Below, in pieces: positions 43,198 through 52,240 of a stretch of 64,000 nucleotides of DNA. Below the pieces are notes generated by a model, which was given only the letters and a program-made list of their open reading frames with translations, searched no databases and had not been told where the DNA came from. The stretch is from Candidatus Paceibacterota bacterium (GTDB lineage Bacteria; Verrucomicrobiota; Verrucomicrobiia; Limisphaerales; UBA8199). The stretch covers positions 248,001 through 312,000 of the forward strand of contig DAOTCE010000004.1 of the NCBI GenBank assembly GCA_035452965.1, read 5' to 3'. The stretch's first letter is position 1. Every line of letters begins with the position of its first letter. Made by a program: the position numbers and the translations under genes.

Positions 43198-44576
43198 CCC
43201 GTTCCCTTCGCAATTAGCAGCTGTTGCCGCACGTCTTTGCCCAGGGCCCACCCCAAATGGGTCAGGTCCTGGCGATACAAGATCCTGGGCGTCCCGCTGC
43301 TGGTGTCGAAGACAAACTTCACGCGGCGGTAACCGCGGCCATGATGGCCCACAGCGGCGATGTCCGCGGTGAACTGGTAGCTTTGCGTGGTAATGTAGTC
43401 ACCGACCTCCAACGCCGCCAAGGCCTCCGGCGCGCTGTCCCCCAGCGCATCCACGACCCACGCGATGGAGGTCAGGTTGTTCGGGTTGGACTGGCGATAG
43501 TTGACCAATTGCTCCGCCACGCCGATGTCGCCGTCCAGCAAACATGCCAGCACGGCAGCGCTGGCTGTGTTCACATTCACCCGGCCCTCAATGTAGCTGC
43601 CGCTGCTTGTCGTCAGGTTCGTGGCAACTTGGGCGAACTCGGTCGAAGTCATCTTGCTCTGTATATAGAACCGCAGCGGGCTGATAAAGCTGACGGTCCC
43701 TCCAGGGCGACCGCCCGGTGAGCCGCCACCGAGCCCAAGATTGGCGACGATTTCGTTTGCCCGCGTCGTGCCGAAGTTTGTCTGCAAAAGTGATACCAGC
43801 TGAGAGGACGCGCTGCCCAGGCTGCGGATGTTGATCGAGCCCGTGCGCGGCTCCCGGCTATACACGGTGACGCAATCCAGCACCCCCGCGTCGAGCATGC
43901 CGTTCTGATTCTCGTCGTTCTCACTCGGGTCAAGGACCCCGTTGCGGTTGGCGTCCTCGCCCAGCAACGTGTCCATTTCGCCGCCATACAGGAGCCGCAA
44001 CTCGTCCACAGTCTCGAAAAGGTCACACTTGCATTGATAGGACGGTTGTTGCATGGCGTAGTAAGTCATCGTGGGGCCGTTGCCGTTGGTGTCCCGCCAG
44101 TCAAGAATGGCCTGCGTGAGGTCGCCCGTCATTCGCGGCAGCCAGCTGATCGTGTTGCTGGAGGCAGTGTTCAGGTTGATCTTGGATGATTCGTCCACCA
44201 GCCCGAAACAGAGCAGGCCCGGTCCGACAGGGTTGTTCGTGTCCCGGCCAATGAGCCAGTAGCGGGCATCGCCGACCGGCACGCCCTCACACAGGGAGGC
44301 ATCCAGGTTCAAATAGACCCCGTTGGAACCGTCCGCCGCGTAGGTGTCCAGCAGGTAAGTGAGGTAGCGCACCGTGCCGTCAATCGCCTGGTCCGCCGCT
44401 ATTGCTGAGACGCGGTTGTCTGAAGCTCGCAGCTCGAAGTTCATCGAGTGAGAGAAATACAGCGCCAAGCTCACCAGCCCGAAGGCAATCCACAGCACGA
44501 TGACCAACACCGACCCGCGCTCTCCGCTAAAGGGCAGCGCCGGGGCCAGGCTTTGGATTCTCGCGCTCGGCTTCAT
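43194..44576 (-). CDS. gspK: Minor pseudopilin GspK
   Basis: A 460-aa large pseudopilin thought to cap the pseudopilus tip with GspI and GspJ. A prepilin-type leader ends in GERGSVLVIVLWIAFGLVSL, which lacks the Glu at position 5 of the mature protein, as is typical of GspK. The globular region contains INLNTASSNTISWLPRM, helix-hairpin-helix-like segments and EGRVNVNTASAAVLACLLD; it also has a DANRNGVLDPSENDENQNG stretch that may bind calcium. The ATG overlaps the GspJ stop. Confidence 0.88.
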   Translation of the reverse strand: MKPSARIQSLAPALPFSGERGSVLVIVLWIAFGLVSLALYFSHSMNFELRASDNRVSAIAADQAIDGTVRYLTYLLDTYAADGSNGVYLNLDASLCEGVPVGDARYWLIGRDTNNPVGPGLLCFGLVDESSKINLNTASSNTISWLPRMTGDLTQAILDWRDTNGNGPTMTYYAMQQPSYQCKCDLFETVDELRLLYGGEMDTLLGEDANRNGVLDPSENDENQNGMLDAGVLDCVTVYSREPRTGSINIRSLGSASSQLVSLLQTNFGTTRANEIVANLGLGGGSPGGRPGGTVSFISPLRFYIQSKMTSTEFAQVATNLTTSSGSYIEGRVNVNTASAAVLACLLDGDIGVAEQLVNYRQSNPNNLTSIAWVVDALGDSAPEALAALEVGDYITTQSYQFTADIAAVGHHGRGYRRVKFVFDTSSGTPRILYRQDLTHLGWALGKDVRQQLLIAKGTG

Positions 44577-45256
44577 TGTGTGCTCACGCCGGTCGCCACT
44601 TCACGCGGCTGCGAGATCAGCGGGACCAGCATCTCGAGGGGTTGCTGGTCAGCGGCGTCCTGGTCTTGCTTGGGGACAAGTTGAATGCGGATCAGCACGG
44701 CCACGGGCAGGTTGGTATCGCTGGTGCTGGTATCCCAGGCGTTCCGCCACTGTGTCCCGTCGTAGCAATCGAACTGCAGGGACTGCACCCCCCCCATAAG
44801 GTATTGAATCTCCGGCGTCTGCGTAATGGTCGCCAGCACGTTACGATTGACGCAGCGCACCAGTTCCATGCCAGCCTGGTTCCGATCTGAAGGCGCCTTC
44901 AGTTGGTAAAGAACCTCTTGTATATCCCCCCACGGCGCCTTGTCGCTCAGCGTGCCGGTTGTGGTGAAGAAATCCAGCCCTGAGCTGCCCGCCTCACCAC
45001 TCAAGCCCATTGTCGCACCCACCGCCTGTACCCCGCACCTGAAATCTCCCTGAAACCATCCTCCCGGTCCGACGGCGCCCCTCAGGTCGCGGCAGAGAAT
45101 CTCAAAGCTGCGGTTAATCGGCAGCGAGTCCTCGATGGCTTCGGCGGTCTTGTCACGCAACCGCACGGCGGTGGCGAAAACCCCGTTGATGGCTACCAGC
45201 ACGATGGCGCAGATCGCCACCGCCAGCAGCATCTCGATGAGGGTAAAGGCTTTCAT
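44573..45256 (-). CDS. gspJ: Minor pseudopilin GspJ
   Basis: A 227-aa pseudopilin of the tip complex. It starts directly with a methylation/cleavage motif, KAFTLIEMLLAVAICAIVLV, with Glu at position 5, then a globular domain (ILCRDLRGAVGPGGW). The ATG at 45256 overlaps the GspI stop as ATGA, which supports the short start; the longer reading has an unlikely 64-residue leader. Order and length fit GspJ. Confidence 0.85.
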   Translation of the reverse strand: MKAFTLIEMLLAVAICAIVLVAINGVFATAVRLRDKTAEAIEDSLPINRSFEILCRDLRGAVGPGGWFQGDFRCGVQAVGATMGLSGEAGSSGLDFFTTTGTLSDKAPWGDIQEVLYQLKAPSDRNQAGMELVRCVNRNVLATITQTPEIQYLMGGVQSLQFDCYDGTQWRNAWDTSTSDTNLPVAVLIRIQLVPKQDQDAADQQPLEMLVPLISQPREVATGVSTQ

Positions 45257-45711
45257 TGCAGCGAACTGTCCACCAGCGTACTCAGGCGCACTGAGTATTC
45301 CCGGTTCTGCGCCTTGAAGAAAACTTCCACTGAAAGCAGCCGAATGACGTCTTGATTTGGATCCTGGTCCCAAGGGTCGTTCTGGATAGTCCAACGGAAA
45401 TGGCGCTGGCCTTCGGTCAGGTTGCCGGTTTGAACCGCCTGATTCCAATTGGTCGAGACCAGGCTTTCAATCAGCAGGCGCTGGGCAACGCGGGCAGCCT
45501 CCCCTTTGCGCTGAGACACCGTGCCCGCGAGGCTGGAAATGTGCAACCCTTCGATAGCCGCGGGGATGACGATAGCCATGAACAGGAGTGCCGCGAGAAC
45601 TTCCGCCAGTGTGAACCCTGCCGCCCCTCGCCGGCGCGCCCCCTTGACCCGCCAGCAATCTGTCGGGTGTTGGAGGTCCGATGTCGGGAATTGGAGGTTT
45701 CGAAGTTTCAT
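45253..45711 (-). CDS. gspI: Minor pseudopilin GspI
   Basis: A 152-aa pseudopilin. The N-terminal motif GFTLAEVLAALLFMAIVIPA has the expected Glu at position 5 but sits after a 32-residue leader, longer than usual. The ATG overlaps the GspH stop by 4 nt. Position between H and J, size and the VSQRKGEAARVAQRLLIESL segment support GspI. It should form the tip complex with GspJ and GspK. Confidence 0.8.
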   Translation of the reverse strand: MKLRNLQFPTSDLQHPTDCWRVKGARRRGAAGFTLAEVLAALLFMAIVIPAAIEGLHISSLAGTVSQRKGEAARVAQRLLIESLVSTNWNQAVQTGNLTEGQRHFRWTIQNDPWDQDPNQDVIRLLSVEVFFKAQNREYSVRLSTLVDSSLQ

Positions 45712-46397
45712 CTCGCCTCCGCCTCCTCTTCCGCATCCGTGTTCCGAATCTCGTAACTCATCCCATCTCGCGCTCGCGTCAGCCAGAGGGAGCCGCCGTC
45801 GTTGCTCGCCAAGTGGAGCTTCTTCGGGCTGCCTTCGCCGATGGAACCGTCGGGCAGAAAGCGGATGGTCGGCAGCTCTGCATGGACGAGGTTGACGCGA
45901 GGCACACTTGCCGTGCTGGTCACCAGGCGGCTTCGGCTCATCGTTGGGACCGGGGCTATCACAGTCTCATTCGCTGCTTCCAGCCTGAGGCCGGTGTCGA
46001 GCGTGAACTCCAGAGCTCGGGGATCGCTGGCCTCATAGCTTCGCTCGGCCTCAAGTCCAAAAGTGCCCTTGTCCGTGTTGACCCATAAGTTCATTGGCAA
46101 TCCCTCAGCCACCGCCCGGCTCTGGCCGCTTCGTGTCAGCGCCAGCAGCCGCCGCGCTTCCGAATCCAGCGTTCGGCCATGGAAGAAGCGGGAGAGCTTG
46201 GGCGCCGTCAGGGAGATCATTACCGTTAGCAAAGCCATGACCAGGATCAACTCGATCAGAGTGAATCCGTGGCGGAACTCCGGCCTCCTGACAGGGGCAG
46301 CGCACGCAGCCGCGTGCGGCTGGAGCGGAGATCTGCTCTCCGACCCGGTCAGGCCGATTTGACCACCGGCCTTGCGTCTTACGGCGCACAGCCTCAT
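45708..46397 (-). CDS. gspH: Minor pseudopilin GspH
   Basis: A 229-aa pseudopilin with motif HGFTLIELILVMALLTVMIS after a leader of about 43 residues. The sequence ARRLLALTRSGQSRAVAEG matches the helix region of GspH/FimT proteins. The ATG is immediately after the GspG stop. The long leader may mean the true start lies further in. No internal ATG occurs before the motif. Confidence 0.8.
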   Translation of the reverse strand: MRLCAVRRKAGGQIGLTGSESRSPLQPHAAACAAPVRRPEFRHGFTLIELILVMALLTVMISLTAPKLSRFFHGRTLDSEARRLLALTRSGQSRAVAEGLPMNLWVNTDKGTFGLEAERSYEASDPRALEFTLDTGLRLEAANETVIAPVPTMSRSRLVTSTASVPRVNLVHAELPTIRFLPDGSIGEGSPKKLHLASNDGGSLWLTRARDGMSYEIRNTDAEEEAEAR

Positions 46398-46841
46398 TTA
46401 TTGCTTCACCGTCCAGTTGCCGATCACCATGTTTGCTCCCGGGGGTCCTGGTGAACTGATGTCGTACGAACTGGGGTTGTGTTTGCCCGGGTACTCGTAG
46501 ATATAATCGTTGTTCCAAGGATCTTTCGGGATGCTTTCCAGGTAGGGCCCATGCCAACCCACGACGTCGCGGGGTTGTTGGACTAAATCCAGCAGCCCAT
46601 TCCTGCCTTTGGGGAATCCACCGGTGTCCACTTCGAATGAGTCTATGGCCGTCTTGAAGTTGGCAATTTGCGTCTTGGCCGCAGTGATGCGTGCCTGCTC
46701 GCTCCGGCCCATGACTTTCGGGTAAACAATCGCAGCCAGGGTCGCCAGGATGACCAGCACCAGCAACATCTCCACAAGTGTGAAGCCTTGCCGGGCGATC
46801 TGGTTATTCATCATTCGTTGTATTCTCATATCTGTTCTCAT
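46398..46841 (-). CDS. gspG: Major pseudopilin GspG
   Basis: A 147-aa protein, the main building block of the pseudopilus. It carries the motif RQGFTLVEMLLVLVILATLA, followed by AAIVYPKVMGRSEQARITAAKTQI and DSFEVDTGGFP. C-terminal DPWNNDYIYEYPGKHN resembles the calcium-binding region of GspG proteins. The ATG at 46841 has an AGGTGG 5 bases upstream and is preferred over the GTG at 46847 and later ATGs at 46829 and 46814. Confidence 0.9.
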   Translation of the reverse strand: MRTDMRIQRMMNNQIARQGFTLVEMLLVLVILATLAAIVYPKVMGRSEQARITAAKTQIANFKTAIDSFEVDTGGFPKGRNGLLDLVQQPRDVVGWHGPYLESIPKDPWNNDYIYEYPGKHNPSSYDISSPGPPGANMVIGNWTVKQ

Positions 46842-46851
46842 ACCCACCTGA

Positions 46852-48099
46852 TCACTTAATATACTCCTGCATCGTGAAGATCGGGAGCACCATGCTGATG
46901 AAGATCATGCCAATGAATGCCGCAATGAAGAAGAGCATCATTGGCTCCATCAAGGCCACGGCGGTCTTCAGTTCCCGATCCAGGTCCGCTTCGGTGACGT
47001 TCGCGATGCGCACCAATTCCTGGTCCAGCCGGCCGCTCTCTTCCGCCACACTGATCATCTCCACTACCGAGCTGGGGAACAGGCTCTTGGCGTCGCCGAG
47101 GCTCTGGCCCAGCTGGCCACCTTCCCGCACACGCTCGATCGACTGGGATACCGCATCCACGAGAATCTGGTTGCCGATGGACTTCCGGGCGACGCCCAGC
47201 CCCTGAACCAGCGGCACCCCGGCACCCAGCAGCGTCCCTAGCATCCGGCAGAATCGCGCCATCGCGAATTCGGCCACCAATGGGCCAACAACCGGAGTGC
47301 GCAACACCAAGCTTTCCCATTTCCGCCGGCCCTCCTCCGACGTAAACCACGTGCGCAGCAGGACGACGAGGATAACCAGGCCCACCGCTATGAACATTCC
47401 ATAGCCTCTCACCACGTTGCTCGCCCCGATCACAACCTGCGTCACCAGGGGCAGCGCCGCGCCGAAGCCTCTGAAGATGCCTTGAAAGCGTGGGATGAAG
47501 AACGCGAGCAGGAAGATCAGCACGCCGATGGCCAGCACAAACAGGATGCTCGGATACAGCATCGCCGACAGCACTTTCGACCTCAGCTCCTTCTCGCGCG
47601 CTTGAAAGTCCGCAATCTGTGCCAGTACCAAGTCCAGAAATCCGCCGGTCTCCCCGGCTTGCACCATCGCCGTATAGACCCGCGGAAAGGTCTCCGGTGA
47701 CTTCCCCATCGAGTCGGCCAGAGACATGCCGTCCACGACCAGGTCGTGGATTTCCTTCCACTTGGCGCTGGCAGTGGGAGAGGCGGCTTCTTTGTGGAGG
47801 ATCACGAGAGCCCGGCTCAGTGGGACACCCGCAGCCAGCAAGCTCGACAACAGCCGAGTGAAGTTCTCCAACTCGCGCCCGGATACCTTGGTTGAGCGCT
47901 TGCGGAATGACAGATATGCCAGGGAATTGGGCAGCGCAAACCCGCCTGCTGTTCCGGTGCTGGCCTTTTCCGACAGGCTGACCGGCCGCAGGCCCAGCCC
48001 GGCCATTTGAGAGAAGGCGCCCTGACGGTCCGAGGCTTCTAGGTGCCCTTCGATCATTGCGCCGTTTGCCTGCAAGGCTTTGTATTGGAAGAGGGGCAT
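46852..48099 (-). CDS. gspF: Type II secretion platform protein GspF
   Basis: A 415-aa polytopic inner-membrane protein. N-terminal MPLFQYKALQANG is typical; LENFTRLLSSLLAAGVPLSRAL and ARFCRMLGTLLGAGVPLVQG are the two repeats of the T2SSF domain, each followed by hydrophobic helices (ILFVLAIGVLIFLLAFFIP and AVALMEPMMLFFIAAFIGMI). Start is the ATG at 48099, 1 base after the GspE stop. It should couple the GspE ATPase to pseudopilus assembly. Confidence 0.92.
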   Translation of the reverse strand: MPLFQYKALQANGAMIEGHLEASDRQGAFSQMAGLGLRPVSLSEKASTGTAGGFALPNSLAYLSFRKRSTKVSGRELENFTRLLSSLLAAGVPLSRALVILHKEAASPTASAKWKEIHDLVVDGMSLADSMGKSPETFPRVYTAMVQAGETGGFLDLVLAQIADFQAREKELRSKVLSAMLYPSILFVLAIGVLIFLLAFFIPRFQGIFRGFGAALPLVTQVVIGASNVVRGYGMFIAVGLVILVVLLRTWFTSEEGRRKWESLVLRTPVVGPLVAEFAMARFCRMLGTLLGAGVPLVQGLGVARKSIGNQILVDAVSQSIERVREGGQLGQSLGDAKSLFPSSVVEMISVAEESGRLDQELVRIANVTEADLDRELKTAVALMEPMMLFFIAAFIGMIFISMVLPIFTMQEYIK

Positions 48100-48100
48100 C

Positions 48101-49870
48101 TTAGTGGTGGCTGAAGGTCCCACCCGACGTTGTAGCTTCCTTCGTCGCGCCCTCCGCTAGCTTCTTCTTCGTAGTGAACTCGACTTCTTTAGCTGTGGTC
48201 ACGCTCAGCACTTCTTCGACGGTGGTAACGCCCATCCTCACCAGACGCCAGCCGTCTTCAGCCAGAGTCCGCATTCCCGCGCGGCGGGCAGCGTCCCGGA
48301 TGAGGTCGCTCGAAGCATTTTTGAGAATCAACTGACGCACCTCGTTGTCGCTGTCCATCCACTCGAAGATCGCATGCCGGCCAAAAAAGCCGGTTTGCCG
48401 GCATTCCCGGCAGCCGACCGAGCGGTAAATGGTGGTGCCGGACGGAATGCCCACCTGCGCTTTGAACGCCTGCGCCGCGGGTGAAGTGTCCGGCTGTTTG
48501 CACCGCTCGCACAGCACCCGCACTAACCGTTGCGCCAGCACAGCTTCGAGTGAGGATGCCACGAGATAGGGCTCGACCCCCATGTCCACCAGGCGGGTCA
48601 GCGCCCCGGGGGCGTCGTTGGTGTGCAGCGTCGAGAAGACCAGGTGGCCGGTCAATGACGCCTGCACCGCGATCTGCGCGGTTTCCTGGTCGCGGATTTC
48701 GCCGATCAGAATGACATCCGGATCGTGGCGGAGGATCGAGCGCAATCCTCGCGCGAACGTCAGGCCCGCCTTTTCTGCCACCTGGATCTGGTTGACGCCC
48801 CGCAGTTGATATTCCACCGGGTCCTCGATCGTGATGATCTTGCGATCCGAATCATTGATCTCGTTGAGTGCCGTGTAGAGCGTGGAGGTCTTGCCGCTGC
48901 CAGTCGGGCCGGTGACCAGGATGATGCCATGTGGCAGTTGCAGCACGCGCCGGAAGCAGTCCAGTTCCCGATTGTCCATGTCCAGCTCGCCCATCCCGCG
49001 CAGGGTCGCATTCTGTCGCAGCAACCGCAGCACCAGCGCTTCGCCGTGGAGCATCGGTATAACCGATACGCGAATATCCACCTCGGCATCCTCAATGCGG
49101 ATCTTGATCCGCCCGTCCTGGGGCAGCCGCTTCTCGGCTATGTTCAGGTGGCTCAGAATCTTGACTCGGGACACAATGGCCGGCTGGAACTTCTTGATCT
49201 GCGACGGCACGGGCACGTCCTGCAACACGCCGTCAATGCGATAACGGATGCGGAATTCCTCCTCGAACGGCTCAAGGTGAATATCCGACGCCCGCAGCTC
49301 GATCGCATCCCGCAGGACCTGATTAACGAAACGGATGATGGATGCTTCCTCGGCCGCGGCATCCAAGTCCGTGTCCTCTTCGCGGTGTTCGTCCACCAAC
49401 GTGAACGATTCGTCCTCGCCCAGGGTACCCAGCGTATCGGCCCCCACGCCGAGCCGCTTCTTCATCTCGCGCTGAATCGCTTCGCTGGACGCGAGCACGG
49501 GCTGGAGTGTCAATCCTGTCAGGGTCTTGAGCGCATCCAGTCCCTGCGTCGCGAACAGGCGGCTGGTCGCCACTTCCACGCTGCCGTTGATGCGCCGCAG
49601 CGGCAACAGCTCCTCCTTTAAGAGGATCCGCGCCGGAAAGAGCGATAGCAACTGGCGGTCGGGCTCGATGTCCTCCAGTGTCGTGTACGTCAGTCCGTAT
49701 TCCTGGGCCAGCCAGCGGAGCACGTCGGCCTCTCCCTGCAGAGGCGTCGACGCTCCAGACTGGCTGAGCCGCATCAATGCCTGGGCGTCGGTCGCAGACA
49801 GTTGCTTGCCTGCGACCATTTTGTCGAACAACGGCTTTAGCGGAGAATCCTGATCTGCACCCGTGCTCAT
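48101..49870 (-). CDS. gspE: Type II secretion ATPase GspE
   Basis: A 589-aa hexameric secretion ATPase. N-terminal T2SSE domain (residues about 45-150), then the ATPase with Walker A GPTGSGKTST (321-330), the Asp-box region TIEDPVEYQLRGVNQIQV, Walker B ILIGEIRDQETA and the His-box HLVFSTLHTNDA. The four-Cys zinc site typical of GspE lies in LCERCKQP and VGCRECRQTGF. Downstream order F-G-H-I-J-K-L-M-C-D is a permutation of the usual C-to-M order. Start is the ATG at 49870. It follows a small secreted protein by 53 bases. Confidence 0.93.
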   Translation of the reverse strand: MSTGADQDSPLKPLFDKMVAGKQLSATDAQALMRLSQSGASTPLQGEADVLRWLAQEYGLTYTTLEDIEPDRQLLSLFPARILLKEELLPLRRINGSVEVATSRLFATQGLDALKTLTGLTLQPVLASSEAIQREMKKRLGVGADTLGTLGEDESFTLVDEHREEDTDLDAAAEEASIIRFVNQVLRDAIELRASDIHLEPFEEEFRIRYRIDGVLQDVPVPSQIKKFQPAIVSRVKILSHLNIAEKRLPQDGRIKIRIEDAEVDIRVSVIPMLHGEALVLRLLRQNATLRGMGELDMDNRELDCFRRVLQLPHGIILVTGPTGSGKTSTLYTALNEINDSDRKIITIEDPVEYQLRGVNQIQVAEKAGLTFARGLRSILRHDPDVILIGEIRDQETAQIAVQASLTGHLVFSTLHTNDAPGALTRLVDMGVEPYLVASSLEAVLAQRLVRVLCERCKQPDTSPAAQAFKAQVGIPSGTTIYRSVGCRECRQTGFFGRHAIFEWMDSDNEVRQLILKNASSDLIRDAARRAGMRTLAEDGWRLVRMGVTTVEEVLSVTTAKEVEFTTKKKLAEGATKEATTSGGTFSHH

Positions 49871-49923
49871 TCTCAGGGATTGGCAGTTGGTGGCTGGCGC
49901 TGCGCGATACGCTACACCCGTGC

Positions 49924-50493
49924 CTACAGCAACCCGTTCAGTGTGGCGATAGCTTCCTGCCGTGGTGTCAGAAGTTCGCGCAGAGCCGTTTGCGCTTTCT
50001 CCATCTCCGCCTGCGTGGCCTTCCGGGAGGCGACATACTTCTCCAGCGCGGCTTTTATTTCCGATTTGGACGCCTTTGAATCAATCGCCTTCTGCAAGGC
50101 ATCGGCTTCCGGGCTGGGCGTGCCGAATATGCCCCCGCGCCGCTGCCCCTGGTCGCCCGGAGGAGGATTGTCGCCCCCGCGCGAGCCGCGCCCGAACATT
50201 CCGCGGGCCATCCCACCGCTACTAAAGGCCTCCCGCTGGAGTTCCCTGATCTTCTGCACTCTCGGCTCAATCGCCTTCCACTCATCATCGTTGGTCACCT
50301 CTAGCATTTCCTTGGTGCGCTCCAGCATGCGCTGTTGGAATTGCGCCGGATCAGGGTAACCCCGGCCTTGGCGTGCGCCTGGCCCCCCGGGGCCTCCGGG
50401 CGGGCCGTCGTTGGGTTGCGCGACCACTTGGCTGGTTCCCAGACCCGTCACGGAGGCAATACCCGCCATCACTAACCATTGGTTTATCTTCAT
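49924..50493 (-). CDS. Secreted hypothetical protein ahead of the secretion operon
   Basis: A 189-aa protein with signal peptide (MKINQWLVMAGIASVTGLG, cleaved near VVAQP). A Gly/Pro-rich stretch precedes helical segments (AQFQQRMLERTKEMLEVTN, EADALQKAIDSKASKSEIKA, ELLTPRQEAIATLNGLL). A central low-complexity part is rich in Arg, Gly and Pro. The LTPRQEA segment recalls LTxxQ periplasmic proteins, but similarity is too weak to name it. It could be the first gene of the type II secretion transcript. The ATG at 50493 is chosen since the longer reading breaks the signal peptide. Confidence 0.7.
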   Translation of the reverse strand: MKINQWLVMAGIASVTGLGTSQVVAQPNDGPPGGPGGPGARQGRGYPDPAQFQQRMLERTKEMLEVTNDDEWKAIEPRVQKIRELQREAFSSGGMARGMFGRGSRGGDNPPPGDQGQRRGGIFGTPSPEADALQKAIDSKASKSEIKAALEKYVASRKATQAEMEKAQTALRELLTPRQEAIATLNGLL

Positions 50494-50809
50494 ATGCTTT
50501 CTATATGCTGCGGTTGTTGTTTGTATGCAGCGCAAAGGCACCCGTCAGTACCATTGAGCAATGCAATCGCCTCCCCTTCGCAGACAATGTGCCAACAAAG
50601 AAAACGCCCTAATTCCCTACTTTCCGCCGCCCCGCTGTGCAGGTCTTGCCCATTCCGCCCGGAATAGCCGCGCAAAACCTGCACGCTGGGACTATTGGCC
50701 CCGCCGTCTCCTATTCCCCTTTACGGCAGGAACAAAGTGGTTAGAATGCGTGCAGATTTTTACGTATGCCGCAGTCGGGCAACAGTTCGAAACGCAAGAG
50801 CGCGTGTGT
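50494..50809. other. Divergent intergenic region with a large hairpin
   Basis: This 316-base region separates the type II secretion transcript (minus) from the H-X9-DG pseudopilin gene (plus). It must hold promoters for both, but no strong boxes were identified. Its main feature is the 48-nt hairpin at 50637-50684. Confidence 0.5.
50637..50684. promoter_or_regulatory. 48-nt hairpin in the divergent region
   Basis: Outer arms GTGCAGGTcTTGCcC (50637-50651) and their near complement (50670-50684) pair with two mismatches. An inner arm ATTCCG (50652-50657) and CGGAAT (50660-50665) continues the stem. It may be an operator, an RNA structure or a dispersed repeat. No second copy is seen in the window. 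Confidence 0.5.
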
Positions 50810-51700
50810 ATGATCAGAACCCAGCAGCCCGTGGCTTATGGAGGCTTACTCGATTCCCGGTCGGCTGGTGCTCGGTGCCGTGGTTTTACCCTGATTGAAT
50901 TGCTGGTGGTCATTGCCATTATTGCCATTCTGGCCGCGCTGCTGTTGCCTGCTTTGGGCCGCGCCAAGCAGAAGGCTTTGCTGACGCGCTGTCTGAGCAA
51001 TAATCGCCAAATGATGCTCGGCTGGAACATGTATTCCGCCGACTATAACGAGCTGCTGCTTGAGAGCTTGAAGAGCCCCAAAGCGCCCTACGATGCCAGC
51101 CGCGTCCTCTGGGTCGGCGGGAATTTCGACGCCACGGCGGACCCGGGCATCTGGAACCCAACTGTCTACATTGACAAGAGCCCCCTGCAACCCTACATCG
51201 GCAAGAGCCGCGACATCTGGAAGTGTCCCGCTGACACGGTGCGAGTTAACAATAGCGCGGGCCAGCTTGTGCAACGGGTGCGGGTCAACTCCATGAGCCA
51301 GGTCTTCTCCGCCGGCGAATGGCTGGTCGGAGTGCCGGAGGGTGGACCTTACCTCTGTTATGGTAAGATGTCCGAAATCCGGCGCCCAGGTGAAACGTGG
51401 GTCATGGGGGAGGAGCACCCTGACAGCATCAACGACGCCGCGATGGCCAACCGGATGGCGGGCAACCCTGGCGATCCCGCTCCGAAGATTATTGACTACC
51501 CCGCCAGCTTCCACGGCGGCTCGGGCGCGTTCGCCATCGCCGACGGGCATTGTGTTGTCCGCAAATGGGTGGGCTCACACATCAAGCCACCGGTCACCGG
51601 GATAAAGCTCCCACTAGGCAATCTCACGCCGCAGCCCGTGGACGCGGGCACCACCAAGGATTTGATCTGGTGGGCAACGATTACCACTGTACGCCAGTAA
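50810..51700 (+). CDS. H-X9-DG pseudopilin-like protein
   Basis: A 296-aa protein with prepilin motif CRGFTLIELLVVIAIIAILA at residues about 23-42 and AALLLPALGRAKQKA after it, then a globular domain. The H-X9-DG signature is present: His, nine residues (GGSGAFAIA), Asp-Gly. These proteins are numerous in Planctomycetes and Verrucomicrobia and are thought to be processed by the prepilin peptidase; function is mostly unknown. The ATG at 50810 gives a 22-residue leader. It is divergent from the secretion operon, so it may be a substrate or accessory pseudopilin. Confidence 0.85.
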   Translation: MIRTQQPVAYGGLLDSRSAGARCRGFTLIELLVVIAIIAILAALLLPALGRAKQKALLTRCLSNNRQMMLGWNMYSADYNELLLESLKSPKAPYDASRVLWVGGNFDATADPGIWNPTVYIDKSPLQPYIGKSRDIWKCPADTVRVNNSAGQLVQRVRVNSMSQVFSAGEWLVGVPEGGPYLCYGKMSEIRRPGETWVMGEEHPDSINDAAMANRMAGNPGDPAPKIIDYPASFHGGSGAFAIADGHCVVRKWVGSHIKPPVTGIKLPLGNLTPQPVDAGTTKDLIWWATITTVRQ

Positions 51701-51772
51701 GACCCATTGGGACGATCAACTGCCGGGGCTGCCGTGCCAGCCCGGCCGCCGACTAAAGCGTGGTGAACCTGT

Positions 51773-52117
51773 ATGAAAACGAAGAACTGGATCTCGAGCA
51801 TTCTTGCCGCCGCCCTGTTGGCCGAGGCGGGCTGTGGACAGTCCGAGGAGGGGCCGAGGCCGACCATCATCCACGGCGTGAAGGTTGATCTGGCCAAGTT
51901 CCAGCAGGCCTTCAACGCCGCCCCGCCGGAGCTTCAGAAGAGCGTTTTCAAGGTGACTATGTCCATCCGCTATGGTCAGTATGCCGAAGCGGCGGCGGCG
52001 GTAGAGAAAGTCGCTAATGGCGCCGGTTTGACAGATCTTCAGAAGCAGGTCGCCGCCGATGTCCTCCAGCAGCTCAAGCAAGTGGTCAGCCGGGCACCAG
52101 CCAAGCACACCGGGTGA
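51773..52117 (+). CDS. Small exported hypothetical protein
   Basis: A 114-aa protein with a signal sequence (ISSILAAALLAEAGCG). A Cys follows Gly as in lipobox motifs, but the residue at -3 is Glu, which makes a lipoprotein signal uncertain. The mature part is helical (AKFQQAFNAAPPELQKSVFK, GQYAEAAAAVEKVANG, LTDLQKQVAADVLQQLKQVV). It follows the pseudopilin gene by 72 bases and may be co-transcribed. No family is recognised. Confidence 0.65.
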   Translation: MKTKNWISSILAAALLAEAGCGQSEEGPRPTIIHGVKVDLAKFQQAFNAAPPELQKSVFKVTMSIRYGQYAEAAAAVEKVANGAGLTDLQKQVAADVLQQLKQVVSRAPAKHTG

Positions 52118-52240
52118 CCGCTTGCCAGCCGGGTCATGATCGTCGAATTCCGTCCCGCCCCCATGTTCGCCGCGACTGCTCGCTCCGCGCTTCTGATCCG
52201 CACAACTTGCGGCTTCGAATCCCCTCCTCTATAGTCCCGC

